A stretch of 64,000 bases of DNA from Rosettibacter firmus (lineage in GTDB: Bacteria; Bacteroidota; Ignavibacteria; Ignavibacteriales; Melioribacteraceae), in the NCBI RefSeq assembly GCF_036860695.1, contig NZ_JAYKGJ010000002.1, positions 502,001 to 566,000 on the forward strand, given 5' to 3'. Positions within the stretch are counted from its first letter, which is position 1; every line of letters begins with the position of its first letter. The notes beneath the pieces were generated by a model. It did no database searches. It worked only from the letters and a program-made list of their open reading frames with translations, and was not told the DNA's origin. Both the position numbers and the translations under genes were made by a program. Below, piece by piece: positions 18,935-27,404 of this stretch.

Positions 18935-19562
18935 TAGAATCCTTATACTTTCTCCCCACACAGATGATGCAGAATTTGGTTGCGGTGGAACAATTGTTAA
19001 GTTTTTAGAAAATAATAAAGAAATACATTGGGTGGTTTTTTCTATTGCTGAAGATTCACTTCCCAATGAATTGAATAAGTTAAAATTACAAAATGAGTTT
19101 ATTAATGTTACAAAAGAACTTAATCTTAAAGAAAGTGATTATACCATTTTCAGATATCCTGTAAGAAAGTTAAGTGATTATCGACAGGAAATATTAGAAT
19201 CACTTATAAAGTTTAAGCAGGAATTTAAACCAGACCTTGTTATTGGACCTTCGCAGAATGATTATCATCAGGATCATCAAGTGATTTCAAATGAAATGAT
19301 AAGAGCTTTTAAAACACATAGCAGTATTTTATGTTATGAACTACCCTGGAATCATATAAATTTTACGTCTTCGTATTTCATCAAATTAGAAGAACGACAT
19401 ATTCAAATGAAACTAAAGATCTTAAGTAAATATGAAACTCAGATAGTATTAAATCGCTTTTATTTTTCTGAAGATATGGTCAGAGGTTTGGCATTAACAA
19501 GAGGGGCACAAATTAATTATAAGTATGCTGAATCTTTTGATGTGCTAAGAATAATTGATTAA
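18924..19562 (+). CDS. PIG-L/LmbE-family deacetylase
   Basis: A 212-residue protein with the family's zinc-binding motif LSPHTDDAEFGCGGT at about residues 9-23 (His and two Asp) and the downstream histidines in DYHQDHQVISNE (about 112-123). PIG-L family enzymes hydrolyse N-acetyl groups of GlcNAc-type sugars. It overlaps the HAD gene by 11 bp and completes the second ATP-grasp/HAD/deacetylase set. The exact sugar is unknown. Confidence 0.86.
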   Translation: MEYNRILILSPHTDDAEFGCGGTIVKFLENNKEIHWVVFSIAEDSLPNELNKLKLQNEFINVTKELNLKESDYTIFRYPVRKLSDYRQEILESLIKFKQEFKPDLVIGPSQNDYHQDHQVISNEMIRAFKTHSSILCYELPWNHINFTSSYFIKLEERHIQMKLKILSKYETQIVLNRFYFSEDMVRGLALTRGAQINYKYAESFDVLRIID

Positions 19563-19589
19563 AAATAAGTTGAAAGTATTACAAATATA

Positions 19590-19690
19590 AATGTCAGATT
19601 CATAATAGACGATAGATATAAAGTATTACCTTTGATGAAAATAATGTTTGCACATTTTGTAAATTCTAAGTTGACTTAAAAAAAATATCC
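19590..19690 (+). pseudogene. relic of an N-acetyl-sugar amidotransferase gene
   Basis: Frame-broken sequence still encodes FDENNVCTFCK just before 19670, the CxxC region typical of WbpG/PseA amidotransferases. Just upstream, residues resembling MSDS..TIDI occupy the place of the family's N-terminal motif. Several stops interrupt it. It is a different copy from the intact fusion gene at 9868, whose equivalent motif reads FDDKGICNYCR. Confidence 0.45.
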
Positions 19691-19879
19691 ATTGAATAAA
19701 AAGCACAAGAACAACTGCAGGGATAGTCAATCAAAAGCAAAAAATAGAAGAAGTATTAAGAATATTATATCTCTTAAATTCGAGGGAAAACTTTTAGATA
19801 ACTATTAAAATACCTGATTTTACTATGAAGGTTTTGAAAGAATAATGAATATACAGTCTAAAAACTTTTTAGGTCATAA

Positions 19880-19975
19880 ATTATAATTTGCTGGTGATGG
19901 TATTAAAGATAAACTATAATATGGATTAAAATATTTTATATTGTACCTGTTGCTGTTTACAAAAAATATTTTAGT
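19880..19975 (+). pseudogene. possible glycosyltransferase relic
   Basis: A short stop-interrupted frame reads FAGDGIKDKL near 19898-19917. It resembles the GDG(x)3-4KL segment of GT4 glycosyltransferases that normally lies between amidotransferase and 2-epimerase genes. The match is short, so this is a tentative call supported mainly by its position between two better relics. Confidence 0.25.
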
Positions 19976-20059
19976 ATCTAATCAAATAACGTATAAAATA
20001 ATATAATGATATTAACATACTCTCGAGAAAAATATTGTTAACATTCTTTAATAAAGAAA

Positions 20060-20262
20060 TTGTACTACGTCCCATCCATTACTTTAATGAAAGCTAGTGA
20101 ACTACCTGTAACCGTTGTAAGTGTTACAAGTTAATTATTCGGAGATAATTTTAAATTTGCTTTAGGTGTGATCAATGAAATTATGAGTGAGATAGTTAAG
20201 AAAGTGGAGATACAGAAATAATTAAAATACTTGTTGAAAAATTAGTTAAAGTAATTGAAAAA
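20060..20262 (+). pseudogene. relic of the 3' end of a UDP-GlcNAc 2-epimerase gene
   Basis: The DNA aligns with the last 200 bp of the intact 2-epimerase gene at 16690-16915. Shared pieces include CCCATCCATTACTTTAATGA (versus CCATGTATTACATTAAGA), AACCGTTG followed by GTTACAAGTTA, and an exact AATTAAAATACTTGTTGAAAA-like end. Stops and indels break it. It marks an older copy of the gene left behind when the locus was rearranged. Confidence 0.65.
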
Positions 20263-20276
20263 AAATAAATGAATAT

Positions 20277-21460
20277 TTAATTGTGATTATGATTTCTATT
20301 ATTAATAAAAATAATGTTTATAAATAATAAATTTTGAGTTGTTAAATCCTTGGAAAATAATGATAACCATAAACTGAATAATGCAAATACAAAAATTAAT
20401 CTTGAATACTTTATTGTATTTTTTAATATTAAATATATAAGGGCGAATAATAATATTGAACCAATTATCCCAAGTTCAACCTGAGTTTCTAAAAATAAAT
20501 TATGGGGGTATTTTAATTTCATAGGTAAGTCACTTTTATAATAACTTTTAAAACCGCCGAAACCTATTCCAGTTACAGGATTCTTTTTTATTAACTCAAA
20601 AGAAATTTTATATAATTCTAATCTTGTATTGATTGAAGCATCTGTTGTTTTATTGCTTAAGACGAAATCAATTAATTCATAATTTCTTTTTTCTATCAAA
20701 TTAAATTTTGTTACAACCAATAAACTTACAATTAATACTCCTGTAAATATTATTAAATTATTATGAGTAAGTTTTTGCTTTGATAGAATTAATAAAATGA
20801 TTAAAGATAAAATTAAACCAATTGTAGTGGCTCGATGTGATGTATATATTAATGTAATAGTTAAAATGAATGCAGTAAAAGAAAAATAAAATACTTTTTT
20901 AATATTGTCCGAAATTAAAATTTTATAGTATGAGTATAAAATTAATGGTGAAATAAATCTACTGAATATTACATGACTGAATTCGAAATTTGTTAAGTTA
21001 TAGTAACCTTTATAAGTAAAAGGATTTTTGATAAAAAATAAAATGCTTATAAAAAAAGACAGTATCAATAAAATTGTAAAAAATTTTTCTAAGATATCTA
21101 CTTTAATATTTTCTTTAATAAAATAAGCAAGAATTACTGAGGGATTAATCCAATTATTATATTAATCCATTTCTGTAAACCAAAGAGAGGATTTTTTGAA
21201 TATATTATAGTTATTAAGGGAATTGTTATTATAAATAATAATAAAATTTTTATGTTATGATTGATTGTTTCAAAAAAACTTTTTAAACTGGGATAAGAAA
21301 ATATTAGAACTTTTCTGAATAGAGGGATTATTAATAATAACAAGCCAGATTTTATTAAGAAACTCAATAAAGTATAGTTAGAAATCTGAGCAACATAAAT
21401 TTGTAATGTAATAAAAAATAAAAGTATAATATTTAATAAATTTTCTCTCGAAGGGCTCAT
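20277..21460 (-). pseudogene. O-antigen ligase/polymerase, frameshifted
   Basis: Two minus-strand pieces form one membrane protein of about 395 residues. The first (21460 down to 21134) encodes 108 residues and ends at a stop after KWINIIIGLIPQ. Changing frame by two bases near 21140 gives SVILAYFIKENIKVDILEKF, which runs straight into the second piece (20277..21068). The C-terminal part has the periplasmic loop NPVTGIGFGGFKSY and several helices, as in the O-antigen ligase (Wzy_C) family. It is either a genuine pseudogene, a phase-variable gene, or a sequencing error; no long homopolymer sits exactly at the break. Its start lies only 22 bp from that of the divergent gene at 21483. Confidence 0.75.
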
Positions 21461-21482
21461 TTTTACATTATAAAAAAATTAT

Positions 21483-23414
21483 ATGGCAGCTAAAATCTTT
21501 TTCGATTTATTTATATATACTTTAATATTGCTGTCTTGTACGACTTTATTAACTGGTAATGTAAATTTAATAAGCAAATATCCCATTAGTCTAATTATAA
21601 CTTGGTTATCAGTAATCATCGGCTCTCTTTTAACTGACCAGTATTCTTATAATAATTATAAAAAATTACTGGATTATATTAAACAAATTTTTACTGCTCT
21701 TGTTATATCATTTTTATTTCTTCTATTATACTTTTTATTTGAAAAGGAACTGCAACCATATTTAAATATTATTTTGATTGTAACTTTATGTTCTGGATTT
21801 ATAATTAAATTCTTTTTATACATTTTAAATAATGTAATCATTTTTAAGAAAGAAGATCTTTCTAAAATTAATTTTTCGATTGGCTCTTTTAATATAGAGT
21901 TTTTAATTGTTAGTGCTATTATTTGTTATGCTTATTTTATTAAATATGATATAAAATATTTTGAAAAAGATTTTATAGCAATTATTACTTTTATAATAAT
22001 CTGGTTTTTGATTGGTTTATGTGTTCATCAATTTAATCCTGTTACAAAATATAATTTCTGGAAATTCATCTGGCTTAGATTAAAGAGCTATTTATACTTC
22101 TTAATCATATTTAATATTATACTTTATATTTTAAGCTCAAGCATAAATGGTATTAATATTATAAGAAATTTATCATTCCTATTTGGATTTATTGCAATAC
22201 CTGCCAATTCCTTCTTTTATTTAATTAGAAAAAAGCCGTCAGATGATGTAGTCAAATATAAATTTATACGTGCATCTGAAGTATTTGATGAACCTTTACT
22301 TAAATATTTAGAAGTAAAGAAAGAGAAGTATTATGTTGAAGAGAATGAATCAAGTAAAGATTTATTTGAATTATTATCTGAAGTTTATTTAAAACGCTTT
22401 CCAGAAGTTTTTAATTTTATAAATGACACATTAAATTTAGCATTATTTAATTTCAGAAAATGTATAATGCATAGATCTTCTGATATGTATAATGTTGAAG
22501 TTTTACCAGAGAATGCTCTTGAAATGTACGTGAATTTACATGAAATCAATGATATGAGAAGAATTAATAAATATTTTATTCAGGTAAATTCTAAATTAAA
22601 AGATGGAGGTGTTTTTATTGGTAATGTTGAACCTAATAATTTGCGTAGAAAAAGATTCTTATTTAATTATCCATACTATTTAGCAGTTATATTTTATTTT
22701 ATTGATTTTATATGGCATAGAGTATTTCCTAAATTACCTGCTTTTAAACATTTTTATTTCGCTATAACCAAAGGAAAGCATCGTGCAATATCTTTATCAG
22801 AAACACTGGGCCGTTTATATTATTGCGGTTTTGAAGTAATAGCAATTAAAGAAATAAATAATTTAATTTATTTTATTGCAAAGAAAATTAAAGAACCACT
22901 TTCTGATGATTCACCATCTTATGGACCATTGATTAAATTAAAACGAGTTGGAAAAGATGGCAATATTATCAAGGTATATAAGTTTAGAACAATGTATCCT
23001 TATTCAGAATATTTACAAAGATTTATTTTTGAAAAAGCTAATTTGCAGGAAGGTGGAAAATTTAAAGATGATTTTAGAATAACAAGCTGGGGAAAAGTTT
23101 TAAGAAAACTCTGGCTTGATGAATTACCAATGTTTATAAATTATTTTAAAGGCGAATTAAAAATAGTTGGTGTACGACCATTAAGTTTACAATACTTTTA
23201 TCTTTATGATGAAGAATTGAGAAACAGAAGAATTAAATATAAGCCTGGTTTAGTGCCTCCTTTTTATTATGATCTTCCTAAAACACTTGATGAAATAATG
23301 GCATCAGAAAGAAAATACCTTGATTCATATGATAAACATCCTATAATTACAGATATAAGATATTTTATTGTATCTGCTTATAATATTCTAATAAGAAAAG
23401 CTCGTTCGAATTAA
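21483..23414 (+). CDS. polyprenyl-phosphate sugar transferase with long membrane and methyltransferase-like N-terminal part
   Basis: A 643-residue protein. Residues 1-250 contain about eight transmembrane helices. About 290-475 resemble a degenerate methyltransferase (NALEMYVNLHEINDMRRINKY, KLKDGGVFIGNVEP) with one more helix. The C-terminal part is a bacterial sugar-phosphate transferase: KVYKFRTMYPYSE, LRKLWLDELPMFINYFKGE and LKIVGVRPLS hold the conserved Arg, Asp-Glu and VxxRP elements. It would transfer a sugar-1-phosphate to undecaprenyl phosphate to start repeat-unit synthesis. The usual N-terminal helix of the catalytic core is replaced by the extra domain. Two bases separate its stop from the next gene. 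Confidence 0.8.
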   Translation: MAAKIFFDLFIYTLILLSCTTLLTGNVNLISKYPISLIITWLSVIIGSLLTDQYSYNNYKKLLDYIKQIFTALVISFLFLLLYFLFEKELQPYLNIILIVTLCSGFIIKFFLYILNNVIIFKKEDLSKINFSIGSFNIEFLIVSAIICYAYFIKYDIKYFEKDFIAIITFIIIWFLIGLCVHQFNPVTKYNFWKFIWLRLKSYLYFLIIFNIILYILSSSINGINIIRNLSFLFGFIAIPANSFFYLIRKKPSDDVVKYKFIRASEVFDEPLLKYLEVKKEKYYVEENESSKDLFELLSEVYLKRFPEVFNFINDTLNLALFNFRKCIMHRSSDMYNVEVLPENALEMYVNLHEINDMRRINKYFIQVNSKLKDGGVFIGNVEPNNLRRKRFLFNYPYYLAVIFYFIDFIWHRVFPKLPAFKHFYFAITKGKHRAISLSETLGRLYYCGFEVIAIKEINNLIYFIAKKIKEPLSDDSPSYGPLIKLKRVGKDGNIIKVYKFRTMYPYSEYLQRFIFEKANLQEGGKFKDDFRITSWGKVLRKLWLDELPMFINYFKGELKIVGVRPLSLQYFYLYDEELRNRRIKYKPGLVPPFYYDLPKTLDEIMASERKYLDSYDKHPIITDIRYFIVSAYNILIRKARSN

Positions 23415-23416
23415 TT

Positions 23417-24112
23417 TTGAAAATTTATTTACTACTTGTTGTTATAATTTTATCTATACATCAATCTTATCCTCAATCTTTAACAGGGATTTCAGGAATG
23501 TTTTCAATACCTATAGCAACAATAAACAAAGATGGGGAATTTACATCTGGTATAAATTATATAGAAAGAAAATATTTGAAATATGCAAATGGTAATCGAG
23601 ATATTATTAATTTTTATGTGTATTTAAATTACTTACCATTTCTCGAAATTGGTTTAAGAGCAACTAGACAGTTGAATTATCAAGGGAAAAGTCATACAGT
23701 AGATAGGATGTTTAACTTCAAAATTAAGTTAATTGAAGAAAAAAAATATTTGCCTGTTATAGCTTTTGGTATGAATAATCCTGTAAGTACTGAAGTGAAT
23801 GCTAATCATTTTAATTCTACTTATTTAGTAATAACTAAAAATATTTATTTAAGTGACTCAACTCAAGCATTGAATATAACATTGGGATATGGCTCTGATT
23901 TAATTAAAGCCGCAGATTACCAATTCATTGGTTTCTTTGGTGGTGTTTCTTATAAGCCTTTTAATTTTATGGAAGTAATGATTGAATATGACGCTGAAAG
24001 ATTTAATTCTGCTTTAAGATTTACTTTATTAAACCATATTAAAATCTTGGCTGGATTTATGGGAATGAAAGATTTTAGTGGAGGTGTTGGTTATTCTTTT
24101 GTACTTCAATAA
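23417..24112 (+). CDS. outer-membrane protein, YjbH-like
   Basis: A 231-residue protein with a signal peptide (cleavage after SYPQ, about residue 20) and a mature part opening with LTGISGMFSIPIATI, which resembles the YjbH-like family of exopolysaccharide outer-membrane lipoproteins or barrels. It has repeated beta strands and ends in YSFVLQ. The start is a TTG codon 2 bp after the sugar transferase stop, implying translational coupling. A role in polysaccharide export or anchoring is inferred from context. Confidence 0.6.
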   Translation: MKIYLLLVVIILSIHQSYPQSLTGISGMFSIPIATINKDGEFTSGINYIERKYLKYANGNRDIINFYVYLNYLPFLEIGLRATRQLNYQGKSHTVDRMFNFKIKLIEEKKYLPVIAFGMNNPVSTEVNANHFNSTYLVITKNIYLSDSTQALNITLGYGSDLIKAADYQFIGFFGGVSYKPFNFMEVMIEYDAERFNSALRFTLLNHIKILAGFMGMKDFSGGVGYSFVLQ

Positions 24113-24218
24113 ATATTATAAACTATTGAATTTCTTCAATTTTAAAGTTTGTCATTATTTATTATATTGTGATTTAAATTATAGATAAATAATATAATAT
24201 TTTATAAATTTTACAAAA

Positions 24219-24313
24219 GGGCATTAAAGACTCCTTTAATTTCTGTACCAGTCGATATGCTTTTTTATATAGATTGGAGGGTGAGGACGACTTATTGAGT
24301 CGTCCTTTTTTTT
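24219..24313 (+). terminator. tandem hairpins ending in a strong intrinsic terminator
   Basis: The last element is a perfect 8-bp stem, GGACGACT (24285-24292), loop TATTG, AGTCGTCC (24298-24305), followed by eight T (24306-24313). About 60 bp upstream a second structure can form (ATTAAAG/CTTTAAT inside GCAT/ATGC) followed by TTTTTT. The pair lies 110 bp after the outer-membrane gene but only 20-50 bp before the next sugar transferase, so it may act as an attenuator as well as a terminator. Confidence 0.75.
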
Positions 24314-24332
24314 AAATAAAAGTAAGTTTATC

Positions 24333-24950
24333 TTGTTGAAGAAGTTATATAATCTTCCTGCTAAAATGGAATCACGAATTAATAAGTATCACAATAAAAT
24401 CATTAAGAAATTTATTGATATAGTGATTTCAATTTTTCTGTTTGTGATATTATTACCAATTGTTTTTATAATTATATTTTCTATAGTAAAGTTAACAGAT
24501 GGAGGGAGTGTATTATTCAAACAAAAAAGATTTGGTTACAAAAGAGAAATATTCACTATTTATAAATTCCGTTCGATGAATTTAGATGGGAAAGAATATA
24601 CTAAATATGGAAATTTTATCAGGAAGAGATTTATTGATGAAATACCACAAATTATTAATGTATTAAAAGGTGAAATGAGTGTGGTAGGACCAAGACCTCA
24701 TGCAGTAGAAGAAGATTTAAAATATTCTGGAATGCTAAGTGAATATAATAATCGTTATGAAGTTTTACCTGGAATAACAGGATGGGCACAGGTTAATAAT
24801 TTAAGAGGTAAATTAAATGATGAATTAATAAAGAAACGTTTGGATTATGATTTGTGGTATATAAGAAATTGGTCATTATGGCTGGACGTGAAAATTATTT
24901 TTATGACACTTTGGAAGATGATAAAAGGGGATAGAAGTAGTAAGTGCTAA
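24333..24950 (+). CDS. bacterial sugar transferase (undecaprenyl-phosphate sugar-1-phosphate transferase)
   Basis: A short (about 194-205 residue) initiating sugar transferase. It has the N-terminal membrane helix IDIVISIFLFVILLPIVFIII, the conserved KQKRFGYKREIFTIYKFRSM, RKRFIDEIPQIINVLKGEMSVVGPRP, and the C-terminal LPGITGWAQVNNLRG. These are the full catalytic core of the WcaJ/PglC type. The predicted start is TTG at 24333, but an ATG at 24366 (MESRINKYHNK) is an equally good start; neither has a clear ribosome site. It probably initiates a different repeat unit from the 643-residue enzyme upstream. Confidence 0.88.
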   Translation: MLKKLYNLPAKMESRINKYHNKIIKKFIDIVISIFLFVILLPIVFIIIFSIVKLTDGGSVLFKQKRFGYKREIFTIYKFRSMNLDGKEYTKYGNFIRKRFIDEIPQIINVLKGEMSVVGPRPHAVEEDLKYSGMLSEYNNRYEVLPGITGWAQVNNLRGKLNDELIKKRLDYDLWYIRNWSLWLDVKIIFMTLWKMIKGDRSSKC

Positions 24951-24978
24951 GTAGAATGATTAATAGAATTTTAGTTTG

Positions 24979-25491
24979 ACATATTCGATAAATCCTTCGA
25001 TCACTTCGTTTTAAGAGATCCTTCGTCTCGACTCTGTCGGACTCAGGATGACTTCGTCAACTTATCACATCATTTTATCAGCATTACCATGTCATCCTGA
25101 ACGAAGTGAAGGATCTCAGATTCTTCGGTCGTCTCGACTTCGTCGGACTCCCTCAGAATGACAGTTTAGGTTTGACAAAACATTGATTCTTTATTTTAAT
25201 TTTTACATTACTCATTATGACTTCGTCAACTTATCATCTCATTTTATAGACATCATCATGTCATTCTGAATCCGCTAAAGTCGAGATGAAGGATCTTAGA
25301 TACATCGATCGTTTCTCTTTAAGAGATTCTTCGGTCGTTTCACTCCCTCAGAATGACTTCGTCAGATTCTTCGGTCATCCGACTTTGTCGGACTCCCTCA
25401 GAATGACAGTGTTATTTTATCATGCCATGATGAATATTACTATTGTCATTCTGAATCCCGCCAGAGGCGGGGTGAAGAATCTCTTGTTATT
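24979..25491. repeat. palindromic dispersed repeat array A (GTCATTCTGA family)
   Basis: A run of imperfect copies of a dispersed element with ends GTCATTCTGA and TCAGAATGAC. Inside are short palindromes such as GTCCGACTTTGTCGGAC and CCCGCCAGAGGCGGG and the phrases AGATTCTTCGGTCG and GAAGTGAAGGATCTC. Any reading frames through it are by-products of the repeat. The 172 bp at 25185-25356 are nearly identical to 32000-32171. Confidence 0.9.
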
Positions 25492-25540
25492 ATGAATAAA
25501 AGAATTCAAGAATAATCTTACTTTAGCTATATTTATAGTC
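25492..25540 (+). repeat. fragment of a second dispersed repeat
   Basis: TGAATAAAAGAATTCAAG and the following AATCTTACTTTAGCTATATT match the right-hand half of the repeat at 27041-27135 and its inverted copy at 56441-56540. Here it lies directly upstream of the ATPase leader palindromes. Confidence 0.6.
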
Positions 25541-25562
25541 AATCATATAAAAATATAAAAAC

Positions 25563-25613
25563 TTCCTTTTGAAAAGGAAACTTATTTTATTAATTTTCCT
25601 TATAAGAAGGAAA
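25563..25613 (+). promoter_or_regulatory. two tandem palindromes upstream of ATPase gene 1
   Basis: Palindrome 1 is TTCCTTTTGAAAAGGAA (25563-25579), perfect about its central G. Palindrome 2 is TTTCCTTATAAGAAGGAAA (25595-25613). Their centres are about 33 bp apart, three DNA turns. The right arm of the second contains AAGGA, the likely ribosome-binding site for the ATG at 25619. They may be operators for autoregulation or an RNA hairpin hiding the ribosome site. Gene 2 and its relic have the same layout with another sequence. Confidence 0.7.
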
Positions 25614-25618
25614 CTTAT

Positions 25619-26905
25619 ATGAAAGATTTATTCAAAACAATAATTAAAGACTTCCATACTAATTTTATTCCAGCAGTAAAGAAAAGAAATCTATCTGTCC
25701 CTATTAACTCGAATAAAATTGTGACAATTATCGGAGGTAGAAGGACTGGTAAAACTTATTATTTATATCAATTAATAAACCAAATCTTAGATTATACAGA
25801 GATAACTAATATAGTTTATATTAATTTCGAAGATGAACGTTTAAATATTTCTGATAAAGAATTACAATTAATTATTGATGCTTATTATGAATTATACCCG
25901 GATAATAAAAGTGAATTATATTTCTTTTTTGATGAGATTCAATATTTTAAAAACTGGGAAAGATTTGTCAGAAGAATATATGATTCTATATCAAAAAAAA
26001 TTTTTATAACGGGTTCTTCTTCTAAATTACTAAGTAAAGAAATAGCCACAAGTTTAAGAGGACGATCTATTACTTATGAGTTATTTCCTCTAACTTTTAA
26101 TGAATACTTGCAGTTCAGGAATATTGATAGTAGTGATATTTATTCGACCAGAAATAAAGCTAAGATAAGAAGAGCTTTTAATGAATATTTATTTAATGGA
26201 GGATATCCTGAAGTTGTAAATTTTGATAAAGAATTAAGGTTAAGAACTTTGCAATCTTATTTCGATGTAATGATTTATCGCGATATTATTGAACGTTATG
26301 AAATAAGAAATGTATTAGCATTGAAATACTTTATTAAGAAATCAATATCTAATGTGGCTAATTATTTATCTATTAATAAACTTTATAATGAACTAAAATC
26401 TGCAGGTATAAAAATTTCTAAAGATTCTATATATGATTTTATAAATTATGTGAATGATTGTTATTTATTATTTCTGATTAATATTTACTCGGAATCTATA
26501 CATATTCAAAATACAAATGATAAAAAAATTTATTGTGTAGATAATGGTATTGTTTCATCAATTTCTTATGCAGCTTCAGAAAATATTGGAAGACTTCTGG
26601 AAAACATTATTTATCTTAGTTTAAGAGTAGATGGGTATTATATATATTATTTTCGTGATAAAAGAGAATGCGATTTTGTTGTAATAAAGGAGGGCAAAAT
26701 AAAAGATGCAATTCAAGTTACTAAGGAATTGAATAGCAACAACAGAGAACGAGAAATTGAAGGATTAATAGATGCACTGGAATATTTTGGGTTAAAGAAA
26801 GGAACTATAATAACATTAAATCAATCAGATGAATTGGTAGTTAATGGAAAACACATAAAGATTGTGCCAGCATGGCAATGGCTACTGAAGAAGAATAACG
26901 AGTAA
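25619..26905 (+). CDS. AAA+ ATPase with DUF4143-type C-terminus
   Basis: A 428-residue protein of the widespread but uncharacterised AAA ATPase/DUF4143 group. The Walker A motif is IGGRRTGKT (about residues 38-46), Walker B is LYFFFDEIQ (about 101-109), and sensor 1 is KIFITGSSS (about 127-135), followed by SLRGRSITYELFPLTFNEYL, a hallmark of the family. The C-terminal part (from about 200) contains a helical region and a nuclease-like fold end with ECDFVVIKEGK, recalling PD-(D/E)xK enzymes. The biological role is unknown. It is one of two paralogues here, about 40% alike by eye, plus at least one relic. Confidence 0.85.
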   Translation: MKDLFKTIIKDFHTNFIPAVKKRNLSVPINSNKIVTIIGGRRTGKTYYLYQLINQILDYTEITNIVYINFEDERLNISDKELQLIIDAYYELYPDNKSELYFFFDEIQYFKNWERFVRRIYDSISKKIFITGSSSKLLSKEIATSLRGRSITYELFPLTFNEYLQFRNIDSSDIYSTRNKAKIRRAFNEYLFNGGYPEVVNFDKELRLRTLQSYFDVMIYRDIIERYEIRNVLALKYFIKKSISNVANYLSINKLYNELKSAGIKISKDSIYDFINYVNDCYLLFLINIYSESIHIQNTNDKKIYCVDNGIVSSISYAASENIGRLLENIIYLSLRVDGYYIYYFRDKRECDFVVIKEGKIKDAIQVTKELNSNNREREIEGLIDALEYFGLKKGTIITLNQSDELVVNGKHIKIVPAWQWLLKKNNE

Positions 26906-27040
26906 TTTTACAATAATAACTTTAAAGTATTTTTAAGAGTGATTTTAATAAATTATTGAAAGAAGTAGAATCGTTTAATGTTAATGAATAAAAAAATTAC
27001 ACTTAATCTGACTACCATCATGTAGGTTTACTCAATTGAT

Positions 27041-27135
27041 AAAATTACTGTTCACTTCTTCCGAAGGAATGGCTATGTCAAGTGAAATGAATAAAAAATT
27101 TCAAAGAATAATCTAACTTTAGCTACATTAGTATT
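27041..27135 (+). repeat. second dispersed repeat (direct copy)
   Basis: About 90 bp that aligns with the reverse complement of 56441-56540. It begins with AAAATTACTGTTC, has an outer stem TTCACTT/AAGTGAA around a shorter hairpin (CTTCCGAAG), and ends with CAAAGAATAATCTAACTTTAG. It is unrelated to the GTCATTCTGA family but lies beside it at all three sites. Confidence 0.65.
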
Positions 27136-27139
27136 AGAT

Positions 27140-27258
27140 TCTTCGGTTATTTCAATTTAAGAGATCCTTCGTCGTGCCTACAGCAGGACTCAGAATAACT
27201 TCGTCAACATATCACATCATTTTATCAGCATCACCATGTCATTCTGATTCTCTTAGAA
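27140..27258. repeat. palindromic dispersed repeat B
   Basis: A partial copy of the GTCATTCTGA family: AGATTCTTCGGTTATTTC, AGATCCTTCGTCG, GACTTCGTCAACATATCACA and GTCATTCTGATTCTC are all recognisable variants of the phrases in array A. Confidence 0.8.
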
Positions 27259-27346
27259 AACAAATGGTATAAATCAAAGATTCAAAGATGTTCATTTTGC
27301 TGTATTGTGAGCAACTTAACACTAATAATATTTATTCTGGTTAATG

Positions 27347-27404
27347 TTTGTACTTGTATAAAGGTACAAAATAATTTATTTTTATACCTGTAAATAGGTA
27401 TAAA
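27347..27404 (+). promoter_or_regulatory. two tandem palindromes upstream of ATPase gene 2
   Basis: Palindrome 1 covers 27347-27370 (arms TTTGTAC and GTACAAA). Palindrome 2 covers 27381-27404 (arms TTTATACCT and AGGTATAAA, perfect 9-bp arms) and touches the ATG at 27405. Centres are about 34 bp apart. The core differs from that of gene 1 (TACCT/AGGTA instead of TTCCTT/AAGGAA) while the layout is the same. The right arm of palindrome 2 contains the only plausible ribosome site (TAGG). Confidence 0.7.

Noticed and set aside
25286..25495. Open frame of 69 codons in repeat array A
   Set aside because: It is a translation of the palindromic repeat (LSDSLRMTV phrases), and the same phrases occur in frames in every other array.
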